Below the pieces are notes generated by a model that did not search any database, had not been told where the DNA came from, and worked only from the letters and a program-made list of their open reading frames with translations. A stretch of DNA of 64,000 bases from Saccharopolyspora hordei (GTDB lineage: Bacteria; Actinomycetota; Actinomycetes; Mycobacteriales; Pseudonocardiaceae): positions 3,075,001 to 3,139,000 of the forward strand of contig NZ_JACCFJ010000001.1 in NCBI RefSeq assembly GCF_013410345.1, written 5' to 3'. A program made the position numbers and the translations under genes. The first letter of the stretch is position 1. Each line of letters opens with the position of its first letter. Below, one piece after another: positions 17,388 to 25,626 of the stretch.

Positions 17388-18480
17388 CTAGTGGGTCGCC
17401 GAGTCCCTTGCGTGGTCGAGGTGCGCCAAGTGGTGGGACGTCGCGATCTCGATCCACGTGGGCGGTTCGCCCACCGAGTGCGTGTTCCGGTACCGGCACT
17501 CGTGGAGGGCTCGATCGCCCCAGGAGAAGCGGGGGCCGGCGTACTCCTCGTGGTGAACGAGTTCGTCGGCCACTTCGAGGAAGTACCGCTCCGAAGATCC
17601 CGGGGGCGGGACGCTGTTCTTCCGGTTCGGGATCTTCCTGCCGATGAAGAGGGAGCGGTTCGGCACTGTGCAGTGGATGTAGGGGTTCGGCCATCCGAAC
17701 CCGCCTTCGCCGGTGGGGAGGGGATGGACGACGCCGTAGTCCCCGTCGCGGATGGGATGTGAGCACCTCTCGCTCACCGCCCGCCACAGCGAGAGTTCTG
17801 CGCGATCGCGGAACCGTGTTTCGAGGTCCTTGCGTTGATTGGGGGCCGAGCCGGCCATCAAGACGATCGAGGCCAGTTCGAAGCGCTGGCTGACATCGTC
17901 GACCACGTCGACGAGTTCCCGGACTCGCCGCTCGTCCACGTGCTCGACGTACTGCTCGTCGAGGATCAGGTGCACCTCGTCGCTGCTGACCCCGAGTCCC
18001 CTCACGATGCGGGCGATCCGATCGGCGGTTCCGTTCCGTGAAGCGTGCTGGCCCCGTAGGACGACCTGTCGGGGCGCGTGCTCGCGGAGCATCCGCACCT
18101 GTCCCAACTGCTGGTCGTCAGCGTTGACCGAGATGACGGGCGTGAGCACTGGGACGTCGGTGTTCCACAGGTCCAGTCCGTCTTCGAGCTCTTCCTCGAT
18201 CCTTGCGTCGAGGTACGCGAAGGCGCCGCCGGCGATGGAGTCGAAGGGGTTCGACGAAAGAGAGCCACGTCGTGTCCACCCACAGCGACCGTCCTGCCCA
18301 CGCAGCCGCGACACCAGCGCGCACGATGTCCTTCGTGATGGTCCCGTCGATCTCGAGGCTGTTGAGGAGCTCCACCATCACGATCGTGGATCCGCCCCGG
18401 CTCGCGTCCTTCAGGAGTGCGCCGATCTCGCCCTCCTTGCTCTTCAGCGCCAGCACCGGATCGAGCGAAGGTCCTCCCAC
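17388..18480 (-). pseudogene. Beta-family protein (phage T4-type Beta_protein domain), frameshifted
   Basis: The N-terminal part is read from GTG 18480, seven bases after a strong AGGAGG, and gives GGPSLDPVLALKSKEGEIGA ... AGRSLWVDTTWLS. The C-terminal part continues in another frame as NPFDSIAGGAFAYLDARIEE through PVLTPVISVN to the stop at 17388. The switch lies near 18250-18268 and requires skipping one base. The pattern (PVL-K-KEGE N-terminus, mid-protein LD...D...L blocks) fits the Beta family found in phage and in bacterial defence or mobile contexts. No partner gene is next to it. The gene is probably inactive, or the sequence has a one-base error here. Family assignment is moderate. 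Confidence 0.6.
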
Positions 18481-18792
18481 CTGTGCGCCTCCTCGTGTTC
18501 GCGCCTGCCCTCGAAGGGCGACTGGTCGCATGCGCACGCGTGACCGATCTTCATGGTCAAGGTTGCCGGAGCGAGGAACGTGATTCATGAGCCGAACGAG
18601 TGGATGAGCGCGCCGGGGCGAGGCGCGGTCGAATGCGAGAGCAGCACGCCGGGAACCGCGTCGGGAACTGGTCAGCAGATCGACCGCCTCCGCCATGGCC
18701 GAGGCTGTCGAGGAACCCCTCATCGCGCCCCAGCACGCTCCCGCACCTCGTGTTCGGCCAGGGTGCGGCTCGAGGTAGAGCGCTGATGCCGA
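18481..18792. other. 312-base gap with no gene recognised
   Basis: This lies between the beta-family gene start and the MHS transporter stop, both on the minus strand. Open frames here have poor codon bias and no recognisable motif. It must hold the promoter of the beta-family gene and possibly a terminator of the transporter operon; I see no strong hairpin. Confidence 0.5.
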
Positions 18793-20118
18793 TCAGCCCG
18801 GTTTCCGGGCGGGTGGTGGTGTGGCGGTCAGGTCGTTGTCCTTGGTCTCTCGGGTGCGGAGGAGGACGACACCGCTGAGGAGGGCGAGCGCGATGATGAA
18901 CCCGCTCACCGGGACGGTGGAGCTGCCCGAGGACGCGTACAGGGACGCCAGCACGACCGGGGTGAAGCCACCGCCGAGCACGGTGGCGAGCTGGTAGCCG
19001 AGGGACGCCCCCGTGTAGCGCGTGCGGGTGCCGAACTGCTCGGCGATGTAGGCCGCCATCGGCCCGTAGGTGGCGCCGTGGCACAGCGTGTACAGCGTGA
19101 ACGCGGCGGTGACCACCGCGAAGCTGTCCGCGGCGAGCATGCTGAACATCGGGTGCACCAGCACGGCCGTCGCGGCGAGGCCGCACAGCATCACCGGGCG
19201 GCGGCCGACCCGGTCGGACAGCCGGGCGAAGCCGAGGATGAAGAAGATCGCGAAGAACTGGCCGAGCGCGAAGGCCAGCAGGGCGTCGGGCCGGGCCGTG
19301 CCGCGCTCGACGGCGTAGGTGATGCCGAAGGTGGTGAACGCGGTCTGCAGCGCGAAGCTCGCCAGGCAGGCGAGCGCGGCCAGCACCACGGTCCCGGGGC
19401 GCCGCAGCACGTCGACGATCGGCGGGGAGTCCTCCTGCTCGGCCCGCTCGGCGGCGGCCCGGAAGATCGGGCTCTCCGACACCCGCGCGCGGACGAACAG
19501 CCCGACGGCGAGCATGACCGCGGAGAGCAGGAACGGGACGCGCCAGCCCCACCGCAGGAACTCGTCCTCGGGCAGCAGGGTGAACAGCGTCATCACCAGC
19601 GTGCCCAGGACAGCACCGGTCGGCGCGCCGGCGTTCGTGAACGCGGCGAGGAAGCCCCGCCGCCGCGGTTCGGCGTGCTCGAGCGCCATCAGCGCGGCCC
19701 CGCCCCACTCGCCCCCGATCGCGATGCCCTGGAGGACGCGCAGCGTGACCAGGACGATCGCGCCCCACGGGCCGATGGCGGAGGCGGGTGGGACGAGACC
19801 GATGAGGATCGACGCCACGCCCATGACGGTCATGGCGAGGACGAGCATCGCCTTCCGCCCGGCCCGGTCGCCGAAGTGGCCGAAGACGACGCCGCCGAGC
19901 GGACGGGCCACGTACCCGGCCGCGAACGTGCCGAGCGACGCGATCGTGCTCGCAGCGGGGGAGAGCCCGGAGAAGAACACCGGGCCGAACACGAGCGAGG
20001 CGGCCGTGCCGTAGAGCAGGAAGTCGTAGTACTCGAGGGCGCTGCCGAGGTAGCTCGACAGCACCACGCGGCGCACTTCCCCTGGAGGCGCCGGGACGTT
20101 CTGCGTCGCACCGGTCAT
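18793..20118 (-). CDS. MHS-family MFS transporter (metabolite:H+ symporter), 441 aa
   Basis: ATG start at 20118 with GAGGAG upstream. The opening SSYLGSALEYYDFLLYGTAA is the MHS signature (ProP/ShiA/KgtP group). The MFS motif GHFGDRAGRKAML follows the second helix, and GGEWGGAALMALEHA is highly typical. About 12 membrane segments. These proteins import organic acids or zwitterions with protons. It is the last gene of a five-gene minus-strand set encoding CoA-ester catabolism, so it probably imports the acid that the adjacent acyl-CoA synthetase activates. Confidence 0.9.
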   Translation of the reverse strand: MTGATQNVPAPPGEVRRVVLSSYLGSALEYYDFLLYGTAASLVFGPVFFSGLSPAASTIASLGTFAAGYVARPLGGVVFGHFGDRAGRKAMLVLAMTVMGVASILIGLVPPASAIGPWGAIVLVTLRVLQGIAIGGEWGGAALMALEHAEPRRRGFLAAFTNAGAPTGAVLGTLVMTLFTLLPEDEFLRWGWRVPFLLSAVMLAVGLFVRARVSESPIFRAAAERAEQEDSPPIVDVLRRPGTVVLAALACLASFALQTAFTTFGITYAVERGTARPDALLAFALGQFFAIFFILGFARLSDRVGRRPVMLCGLAATAVLVHPMFSMLAADSFAVVTAAFTLYTLCHGATYGPMAAYIAEQFGTRTRYTGASLGYQLATVLGGGFTPVVLASLYASSGSSTVPVSGFIIALALLSGVVLLRTRETKDNDLTATPPPARKPG

Positions 20119-20171
20119 GGTGCTCCTCGGGAGCCGGGGCGGCGGGCCGTGCTCGCCGCCGGGGGAGTGGG

Positions 20172-21680
20172 TCAGGTGAAGCGGCGGCGGAGTTCGTCCT
20201 TGCGGATCTTGCCCGTGGCGTTGCGGGGGATCGCGTCCAGCACCACGAGGCTCTTGGGGATCTTGTACTTGGCCAGCCGCGGTTCGAGGAACGCGACGAG
20301 CTGGTCGTGGTCGAGGTCGTGGCCGTCCTCCAGCGCCACGGCGGCGCAGCCCACCTCGCCCCACTTCTCGTCCGGCACGCCGAAGACCGCGCACTCGGTG
20401 ATGCCCGGCATCTCCAGCACCGCGGCCTCGACCTCGGCGGGGTAGACGTTCTCCCCGCCGGAGATGATGACGTCCTTGATCCGGTCGACGATGGTGACGA
20501 ACCCGTCCTCGTCGGCGACCCCGACGTCACCGGACCGGAACCAGCGCCCGTCGGTGAACGCCTCGGCGGTGGCGTCCGGCCGGTTCCAGTACTCGCGCAT
20601 GACGTTGGGGCCGCAGATCTGGATCTCGCCGCGCTCGCCCGGCCCCACCGGGCGCCCGTCGGGGTCGACGATCCGCACGTCGGTGAAGAAGTGCGGGACA
20701 CCCGCCGTGCCGAGCTTGCGCTCGACGTCGTCCGGCGTGAGGATCAGCGCCCCCGGGCCGGTCTCCGTCAGCCCGTAGCCCTGGCAGATCTTGATGCCGC
20801 GCGCGGTGAAGGTGCGCAGTGTGCGCGGCGGGACGGGAGCCGCGGCGACGATCACCCGCTTGATCGCGGACAGGTCGGTGGTCTCCCACGCGGGGTGCGC
20901 GCTGAGCGCGTCGCACATGGTGGGCACGCCGAAGGTGTAGGTGACGCGCTCGCGTTCGAGCACCTGCAAGACGCGCCCCGCGTCGAAGCCCTCCTCGATG
21001 ACCACGGTGCCGCCCTTGAGGATGGTGGGCAGCGCCACGACGTCGAGCGCGGCGGTGTGGAACAGCGGGGCGCACACCAGCGCCACCTCGTGACTGTCCA
21101 GGTCGAGGTCGATGACCGCGTTCATCACGGAGAACACGAGGTTGCCGTGGGTGAGCACCACGCCCTTGGGGCGTCCGGTGGTGCCGGAGGTGTACATGAT
21201 GAAGCACGGGTCGTCGTGCGACACCGGATCGTCGATGCGGGAGGTGTCACCGGTGGCGATCAGCTCCTCGTAGCCGACCGTCCCCGGCTCCGCGCCGTCG
21301 AGCACCACGCGGGTCGCCGCACCGGCGGCGGACCGCGCGACGTCCCCGAGCGCAGCGGAGTGGATGAGCACCGCGGCACCGGAGTCCTGCACCGCGTACT
21401 CCACCTCCGGGGCGGTGAGCCGGGCGTTGAGCGGCACGAAGACCGCGCCGAGCAACCCCGCCGCGAACAGCGCCTCCAGGTAGGCCGGGTGGTTGGTGCT
21501 CAGCAACGCGACCCGGTCGCCGCGGCCGACGCCGAGCGAGCGCAACCCGTGCGCCAGTCGGGTCACCCGGTCGTCGAGCTCGCGGTAGGTGGTGGCGTGC
21601 CCGCGGAAGACGAGCGCGATCGTGTCGGACGAGAGACGAGCGCGGCGGTACGGCCAGCTGCCGGTGCCTTCGTTGCGCAT
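20172..21680 (-). CDS. AMP-forming acyl-CoA synthetase (FadD-like), 502 aa
   Basis: All ANL-superfamily signatures are present: the phosphate loop IMYTSGTTGRPKGVVLTHGN, the A5 motif YGLTETGPGALI, the hinge and A7/A8 region WFRSGDVGVADEDGFVTIVD and RIKDVIISGGENVYPAEVE, and the catalytic lysine in PRNATGKIRKDELRRRF at the C-terminus. It activates a carboxylic acid as an acyl-adenylate and then as a CoA thioester in the cytoplasm. Substrate is undefined. It is preceded by MaoC, amidohydrolase and SDR genes on the same strand, implying that the product is processed by hydration and dehydrogenation. Confidence 0.92.
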   Translation of the reverse strand: MRNEGTGSWPYRRARLSSDTIALVFRGHATTYRELDDRVTRLAHGLRSLGVGRGDRVALLSTNHPAYLEALFAAGLLGAVFVPLNARLTAPEVEYAVQDSGAAVLIHSAALGDVARSAAGAATRVVLDGAEPGTVGYEELIATGDTSRIDDPVSHDDPCFIMYTSGTTGRPKGVVLTHGNLVFSVMNAVIDLDLDSHEVALVCAPLFHTAALDVVALPTILKGGTVVIEEGFDAGRVLQVLERERVTYTFGVPTMCDALSAHPAWETTDLSAIKRVIVAAAPVPPRTLRTFTARGIKICQGYGLTETGPGALILTPDDVERKLGTAGVPHFFTDVRIVDPDGRPVGPGERGEIQICGPNVMREYWNRPDATAEAFTDGRWFRSGDVGVADEDGFVTIVDRIKDVIISGGENVYPAEVEAAVLEMPGITECAVFGVPDEKWGEVGCAAVALEDGHDLDHDQLVAFLEPRLAKYKIPKSLVVLDAIPRNATGKIRKDELRRRFT

Positions 21681-21829
21681 GCGGTCCTCCTTCAGGATGT
21701 CCGGGATCGGTCGGGTGCTGGCGGGTCCGGTTCAGGAGGGTCGGTGGACCGGGACTGGGTCCCTGCGACGACCCCGGTGGCGCTGCGCGTGGGCGACCGG
21801 GATCCACAGTGGACCCCGGTCGCCGCGGG

Positions 21830-22294
21830 CTACTCGAAGAAGCGGTAGATCGCCTCCGCCACCACGGCCGGCCGGTCGGACCCCTCGAGCTCGATCTGGC
21901 CGTCGACGGTCAGCTGCACGCCGCCCTTCGGCAGGTCTTCGACCCGCTTCAGCGCGGCGTTCAACCGCACCCGGCTGCCTGCGGGCACGGGAGCGGTGAA
22001 GCGGACCTTGTTCAGCCCGTAGTTCACCGCCATGGTCACGCTGTCGACCACGAGCACCTCGGCCCACATCGGGATGATCAGCGACAGCGTCAGGTAGCCG
22101 TGCGCGATCGGCCCGCCGAAGGGGCTCTCGGCCCGGGCGCGCTCGGGGTCGACGTGGATCCACTGGTGGTCGCCGGTGGCGTCGGCGAAGGTGTTGATGC
22201 GCTCCTGGGGCAGCTCGAACCACGAGCTGGTGCCCAAGGGCTCGCCCTCCAGCTCCTTGAGCTCGGCGAGCGTCGCGACGCGCGTGGTGGTCAT
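21830..22294 (-). CDS. MaoC-like (R)-specific enoyl-CoA hydratase, 154 aa
   Basis: A single hot-dog domain with the hydratase-2 motif FADATGDHQWIHVDPERA (catalytic Asp and His), followed by GGPIAHGYLTLSLIIPM. 154 aa is normal for a stand-alone MaoC hydratase of the actinobacterial type. The ATG at 22294 lies 23 bases after the amidohydrolase stop, so it is in the same transcript. It would hydrate a trans-2-enoyl-CoA made downstream of the acyl-CoA synthetase, giving a 3-hydroxyacyl-CoA for the SDR. Confidence 0.9.
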   Translation of the reverse strand: MTTTRVATLAELKELEGEPLGTSSWFELPQERINTFADATGDHQWIHVDPERARAESPFGGPIAHGYLTLSLIIPMWAEVLVVDSVTMAVNYGLNKVRFTAPVPAGSRVRLNAALKRVEDLPKGGVQLTVDGQIELEGSDRPAVVAEAIYRFFE

Positions 22295-22316
22295 GGGTGC
22301 TCCTGTCCGTGTGCGG

Positions 22317-23207
22317 TCAGCGTTCGATGCCGAGGACGCGCAGCGCGTTGTCCTTGAAGACCAGCGGTGCCACCTCGGGCTTGATGTCCAGCGCGGCGAA
22401 GTCCCGGCGCCAGCGGTCCACCTGGATCACCGGGAAGTCGGAGCCGAACAGCGCCTTCTCGCGCAGCACGGTGTTCACCGCCCGGACCAGCTGGGGCGGG
22501 AAGTACTTCGGGGCCCAGCCGGAGAGGTCGAGGTAGACGTTGGCCTTGTGGGTGGCGATGGAGATCTGGGCGTCCACCCACGGCACCGCGGGGTGGGCCA
22601 GCACGATCGTCAGGTCCGGGAAGTCGGCGGCGACGTCGTCGAGCAGCATCGGGTCGGAGTAGCGGAGCTTGATGCCGTGCCCGCCCGGCAACCCGGCGCC
22701 GATGCCCGTCTGTCCGGTGTGGAACAGCGCGGGCACGCCGGCCTCCGCGATGGCCTCGTAGAGCGGGTAGAACCGCCGGTCGTTCGGCTCGAAGCCCTGC
22801 AGGCTCGGGTGGAACTTGAAGCCCCGCACGCCGAAGTCCGCCACCAGCGCGCGGGCGCGCCGCACCGCGGCCCGGCCGTGCCAGGGGTCGACCGAGCCGA
22901 ACGGGATGAGCACGTCGTTGTGCGCGGCGGCCCGCTCCGCGATCTCCTCCACCGAGTTCGGCGGGTGCCCGGTGGTCGAGCTCGCGTCGACGGTGAACAC
23001 GACGGCGGCCATGTTCCGCTCGCGGTAGTGCTCGGCGACGGAGTCGATGCTCGGCGTGCGCTCGGCGCCCGACTTGAAGTACTTCTCGGAGGCGGTCATC
23101 AGCTCGTCGTCGAGCGACCGGTGCCCGCTGCTGTCGATCTCCACGTGGGTGTGGATGTCGATGGCCTCGACGGCGCTGAAGTCGATGCCGTACTCGTAGC
23201 GACTCAT
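22317..23207 (-). CDS. Amidohydrolase-2 family (TIM-barrel) enzyme, 296 aa
   Basis: Metal-binding motifs of the amidohydrolase superfamily are visible: AIDIHTHVEID (HxH), GFKFHPSLQGF, VLAHPAVPW (His) and FGSDFPVIQ (Asp). This is the decarboxylase/hydrolase branch that includes ACMSD, gamma-resorcylate decarboxylase and lactone hydrolases. Its ATG overlaps the SDR stop (ATGA), so the two are coupled. Its place between a hydratase and a 3-hydroxyacyl dehydrogenase suggests decarboxylation or hydrolytic ring opening in the same pathway, but which one is not decidable from sequence. Confidence 0.88.
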   Translation of the reverse strand: MSRYEYGIDFSAVEAIDIHTHVEIDSSGHRSLDDELMTASEKYFKSGAERTPSIDSVAEHYRERNMAAVVFTVDASSTTGHPPNSVEEIAERAAAHNDVLIPFGSVDPWHGRAAVRRARALVADFGVRGFKFHPSLQGFEPNDRRFYPLYEAIAEAGVPALFHTGQTGIGAGLPGGHGIKLRYSDPMLLDDVAADFPDLTIVLAHPAVPWVDAQISIATHKANVYLDLSGWAPKYFPPQLVRAVNTVLREKALFGSDFPVIQVDRWRRDFAALDIKPEVAPLVFKDNALRVLGIER

Positions 23208-24115
23208 CGCGGCAGGACCTCCTCCGGGAACTCCTCGCCCACCGACTCGACCGCGTCCCCGAAGGTCCGCTCCCAGGCGGCGGCGATGTCCTCGGCCGAC
23301 CACCCGCCGTCCTGGAAGGCGGTGGTGGTCAGCTGCGGGTGGGACCACAGCGCCAGGCGGTCGCCGCCGATCGAGATGGCCTGTCCGGTGATCCCGGACG
23401 CCGCGTCGGAGGCGAGGAAGGAGACGACGCCCGCGGCGTCCTCGGGGGTGCCCATGCCGACCTCGCGGCGCAGGACCGGTGGCAGCGGCTCGCCGCGCCG
23501 CATCGCCTCGACGTGCGGCGCCAGGAACGGGATCGTCTCGGTCATCGCGGTCGCCGCGACCGGGCACACCGCGTTGACCGTGATGCCGGCGCGCTGCAGC
23601 TCCATGGCCCAGGTGCGGACCATGCCGACGATGCCCGCCTTGGCCGCCGAGTAGTTGGTCTGGCCGAAGTTGCCGCGCTGGCCGGCGGGGGAGCCGACGC
23701 AGATGATGCGGCCGCCCTCGCCCTGCTCGCGGAACCGCAGCACGGCTTCGCGCACGCAGGTGAAGGTGCCGCGCAGGTGCACGTCGATCACCGCGTCGAA
23801 GTCGGCGTCGGTCATCTTCCACAGCACCTTGTCGCGCAGGATGCCCGCGTTGGTGACCATCACGTCCAGCCGGCCGAAGGACTCGACCGCGGTGTCCACC
23901 AGGGCCTGCGCCGTCGCTGCCGGGCCGACCGGCGCGACGACGGCGGTGGCTCGGCCGCCGGCCGCGGTGATCTCGGCGACGGCCGCGTCGGCGCTGTCCC
24001 GGTCGACGTCGTTGACCACCACCGCCGCGCCGTGGCGGGCGAGCTCCTGGGCGTACGCGAGGCCGAGTCCGCGCCCGCTGCCGGTGACGATGGCGACCTT
24101 GTTGCTCAGATCCAT
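23204..24115 (-). CDS. SDR dehydrogenase, 3-hydroxyacyl-CoA type, 303 aa
   Basis: The ATG at 24115 (MDLSNKVAIVTGSGRGLGLA) is chosen because GGAAGGG precedes it. Classical SDR: TGSGRGLG cofactor loop, NAG at MVTNAGI, and the YSAAKAG active site. The unusually long C-terminus (ALWSHPQLTTTAFQDGGWSA and AAAWERTFGD) resembles the dehydrogenase unit of peroxisomal multifunctional enzyme type 2, which acts on 3-hydroxyacyl-CoA made by MaoC hydratases. That agrees with the MaoC gene in the operon. It is the first gene of the operon, divergent from MarR. Confidence 0.9.
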   Translation of the reverse strand: MDLSNKVAIVTGSGRGLGLAYAQELARHGAAVVVNDVDRDSADAAVAEITAAGGRATAVVAPVGPAATAQALVDTAVESFGRLDVMVTNAGILRDKVLWKMTDADFDAVIDVHLRGTFTCVREAVLRFREQGEGGRIICVGSPAGQRGNFGQTNYSAAKAGIVGMVRTWAMELQRAGITVNAVCPVAATAMTETIPFLAPHVEAMRRGEPLPPVLRREVGMGTPEDAAGVVSFLASDAASGITGQAISIGGDRLALWSHPQLTTTAFQDGGWSAEDIAAAWERTFGDAVESVGEEFPEEVLPR

Positions 24116-24154
24116 CGGTGCCCTTCCTGTCGTCTGGATCACAGGCAAGCATCC

Positions 24155-24175
24155 ATCGTTGAGAAAGTCAATGAT
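24155..24175. promoter_or_regulatory. Probable MarR operator between divergent SDR and marR genes
   Basis: Inverted repeat ATCGTTGA (24155-24162), spacer GAAAG, TCAATGAT (24168-24175), with one mismatch in the 8-base arms. It sits 40 bases from each start codon in the 100-base divergent promoter region, as expected for a MarR repressor of the CoA-ester operon. Confidence 0.6.
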
Positions 24176-24215
24176 TGCGGTTTGCTACGATTGCGGGGTA
24201 GTCGGAGGAGGGTGC

Positions 24216-24656
24216 ATGGCACAGACCCAGCCGCAGCCGCTGGCAGACGACATCGGGTTCCTGCTCTCCCGCGCCGGTGGGATGGTCCTCGGTGCGGTGA
24301 ACAAGGCGCTGGTCCCGCTCGGGCTGAAGGTGCGCGCCTACTCGGTGCTCGTGCTGGCGTGCGAGCACGCGGCGGGCGTCAACCAGCGCACCGTCGCGAC
24401 CACGTTGGGACTCGACCCCAGCCAGATCGTGGGCCTGGTGGACGAGCTGGAGGAGCGGGGACTCGTCCGGCGCACCCCGGACCCGGCGGACCGGCGGAAC
24501 AGGCTGATCGCCGCCACCGAGGAGGGGCGCCGGGTGCAGGAAGAGGCGCAGGGGCTGGTGGACCAGGCGCACCGCGGGTACTTCGAGGGGCTGTCGCCCG
24601 AGGCCGTCGACGAGCTGCGCACCGCGCTGAAGCGGATCGTCTTCCCGCGGTCATGA
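24216..24656 (+). CDS. MarR-family transcription regulator, 146 aa
   Basis: ATG at 24216 preceded by GGAGGAGG. Winged helix: NQRTVATTLGLDPSQIVGLV (recognition helix), followed by the wing RRTPDPADRRNRLIAATEEG with the DxR signature of MarR. Divergent from the five-gene CoA-ester operon and adjacent to a palindrome, so most likely its repressor, released by an acid or acyl-CoA intermediate. Confidence 0.9.
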   Translation: MAQTQPQPLADDIGFLLSRAGGMVLGAVNKALVPLGLKVRAYSVLVLACEHAAGVNQRTVATTLGLDPSQIVGLVDELEERGLVRRTPDPADRRNRLIAATEEGRRVQEEAQGLVDQAHRGYFEGLSPEAVDELRTALKRIVFPRS

Positions 24657-24710
24657 GCGCCTGAGGCGTCCGCGGAGCGAGGTCTGCGGCCCCTACGTCC
24701 GGTCGTGAGT

Positions 24711-24760
24711 GGTCGTGAGTGCGACAACCGGCTGCAACCGGCGTTCGCGCTCACGACACC
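24711..24760. repeat. Dispersed palindromic repeat, copy 1
   Basis: The outer arms begin GGTCGTGAGTGCG (24711-24723) and end with GCTCACGAC (24749-24757); the inner hairpin is ACCGGCTGCAACCGGC. A second element with the same outer arms and inner core is at 49316-49363. A partial direct copy GGTCGTGAGT precedes it at 24701-24710. It lies between a marR stop and the promoter of an SDR gene, and could act as a terminator. Confidence 0.7.
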
Positions 24761-24764
24761 TGGG

Positions 24765-24786
24765 CTACCTAGCACTTGCTTGGTAG
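24765..24786. promoter_or_regulatory. 22-base palindromic operator upstream of SDR gene
   Basis: The arms CTACCTAGCA (24765-24774) and TGCTTGGTAG (24777-24786) differ from perfect symmetry at one position around a CT centre. The start of the SDR gene is 40 bases downstream. The ACCAAGCA-type half-sites resemble TetR operators of actinobacterial acyl-CoA and steroid catabolism genes (KstR2-like CAAG/CTTG cores). That comparison is from memory and inexact. Confidence 0.6.
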
Positions 24787-24825
24787 CCTGGTGCCTGCTC
24801 GGGTTCTCGGCCACCGGAGGGGCGC

Positions 24826-25587
24826 ATGGCGGTGCAGCTGGACATGGCGGGACGGGTCGTGCTGGTCACCGGGGGGACGAGGGGCATCGGCCGCGCCATC
24901 GCCGCCGCCTTCGTCAGCGCCGGTGCGCGGGTGGTCACCTGCGCGCGGTCCGACGTGGACGAACCCGCGCCGGGCACGACGCACGTGCGGTGCGACGTGC
25001 GGGACGCGGAGTCGGTCCGGGCGCTCGTGGACCGCGTGCTCGACCAGCACGGACGGCTCGACGTGGCGGTGAACAACGCCGGGGGCGCGCCGTACGCGAA
25101 GGCGGCGGAGGCCTCACCGCGCTTCCACGGCAAGGTCCTCGACCTCAACCTCACCGGGCCGCTGCTGGTCGCCCAAGCCGCCAACGCCGCGATGCAGCAG
25201 CAGGACACCGGCGGCGCGATCGTGAACATCTCCTCGATCAGCGCGCTGCGGCCCTCGCCCGGCACGGCGGTGTACGGCGCGGCGAAGGCCGGTGTGGACT
25301 CGCTGACCCGGTCGCTGGCCGTGGAGTGGGCTCCGAAGGTGCGGGTGAACTCCATCAACGTGGGCCTGTGCCGCACGGAGCTGACCGACGACCACTACGG
25401 CGGCGACGAGGGCGTGGCGGCGATCGAGCGCACCATCCCGATGGGGCGCATGGCGAACCCGGAGGAGATCGCGCACGTGGCGCTCTTCCTCGCCTCCGAC
25501 CTGGCGTCCTACGTCAGCGGCGCGGCGATCGAGTGCCACGGCGGCGGCGAACCCCCGGCCTTCCTGTTCGCTCGCGAGCGCAGGTGA
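24826..25587 (+). CDS. SDR oxidoreductase, IpdF-like, 253 aa
   Basis: Classical SDR: VLVTGGTRGIGRAIAAAF cofactor loop, NNAGGAPYAKAAEASPRFHG, and the active site SSISALRPSPGTAVYGAAKA (Ser, Tyr, Lys). The NNAGGAPxAxAAEASxRFHGK block and the C-terminal ECHGGGEPP strongly recall the mycobacterial steroid-ring SDR IpdF (Rv3559c), as remembered. Such an enzyme oxidises a hydroxyl on a CoA-linked ring fragment. No other steroid C/D-ring genes are next to it, so the role may be in a different CoA pathway. ATG at 24826 follows GGAGGGGC. Confidence 0.85.
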   Translation: MAVQLDMAGRVVLVTGGTRGIGRAIAAAFVSAGARVVTCARSDVDEPAPGTTHVRCDVRDAESVRALVDRVLDQHGRLDVAVNNAGGAPYAKAAEASPRFHGKVLDLNLTGPLLVAQAANAAMQQQDTGGAIVNISSISALRPSPGTAVYGAAKAGVDSLTRSLAVEWAPKVRVNSINVGLCRTELTDDHYGGDEGVAAIERTIPMGRMANPEEIAHVALFLASDLASYVSGAAIECHGGGEPPAFLFARERR

Positions 25588-25626
25588 CGTCCTGCGCGGC
25601 GCCGGAGGGCGGTAGGGTCCACGACC

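Noticed and set aside
18557-20701. Long minus-strand frames overlapping the MHS transporter and acyl-CoA synthetase junction
   Set aside because: They read in the wrong frame through both genes; the true starts have ribosome sites and family signatures.
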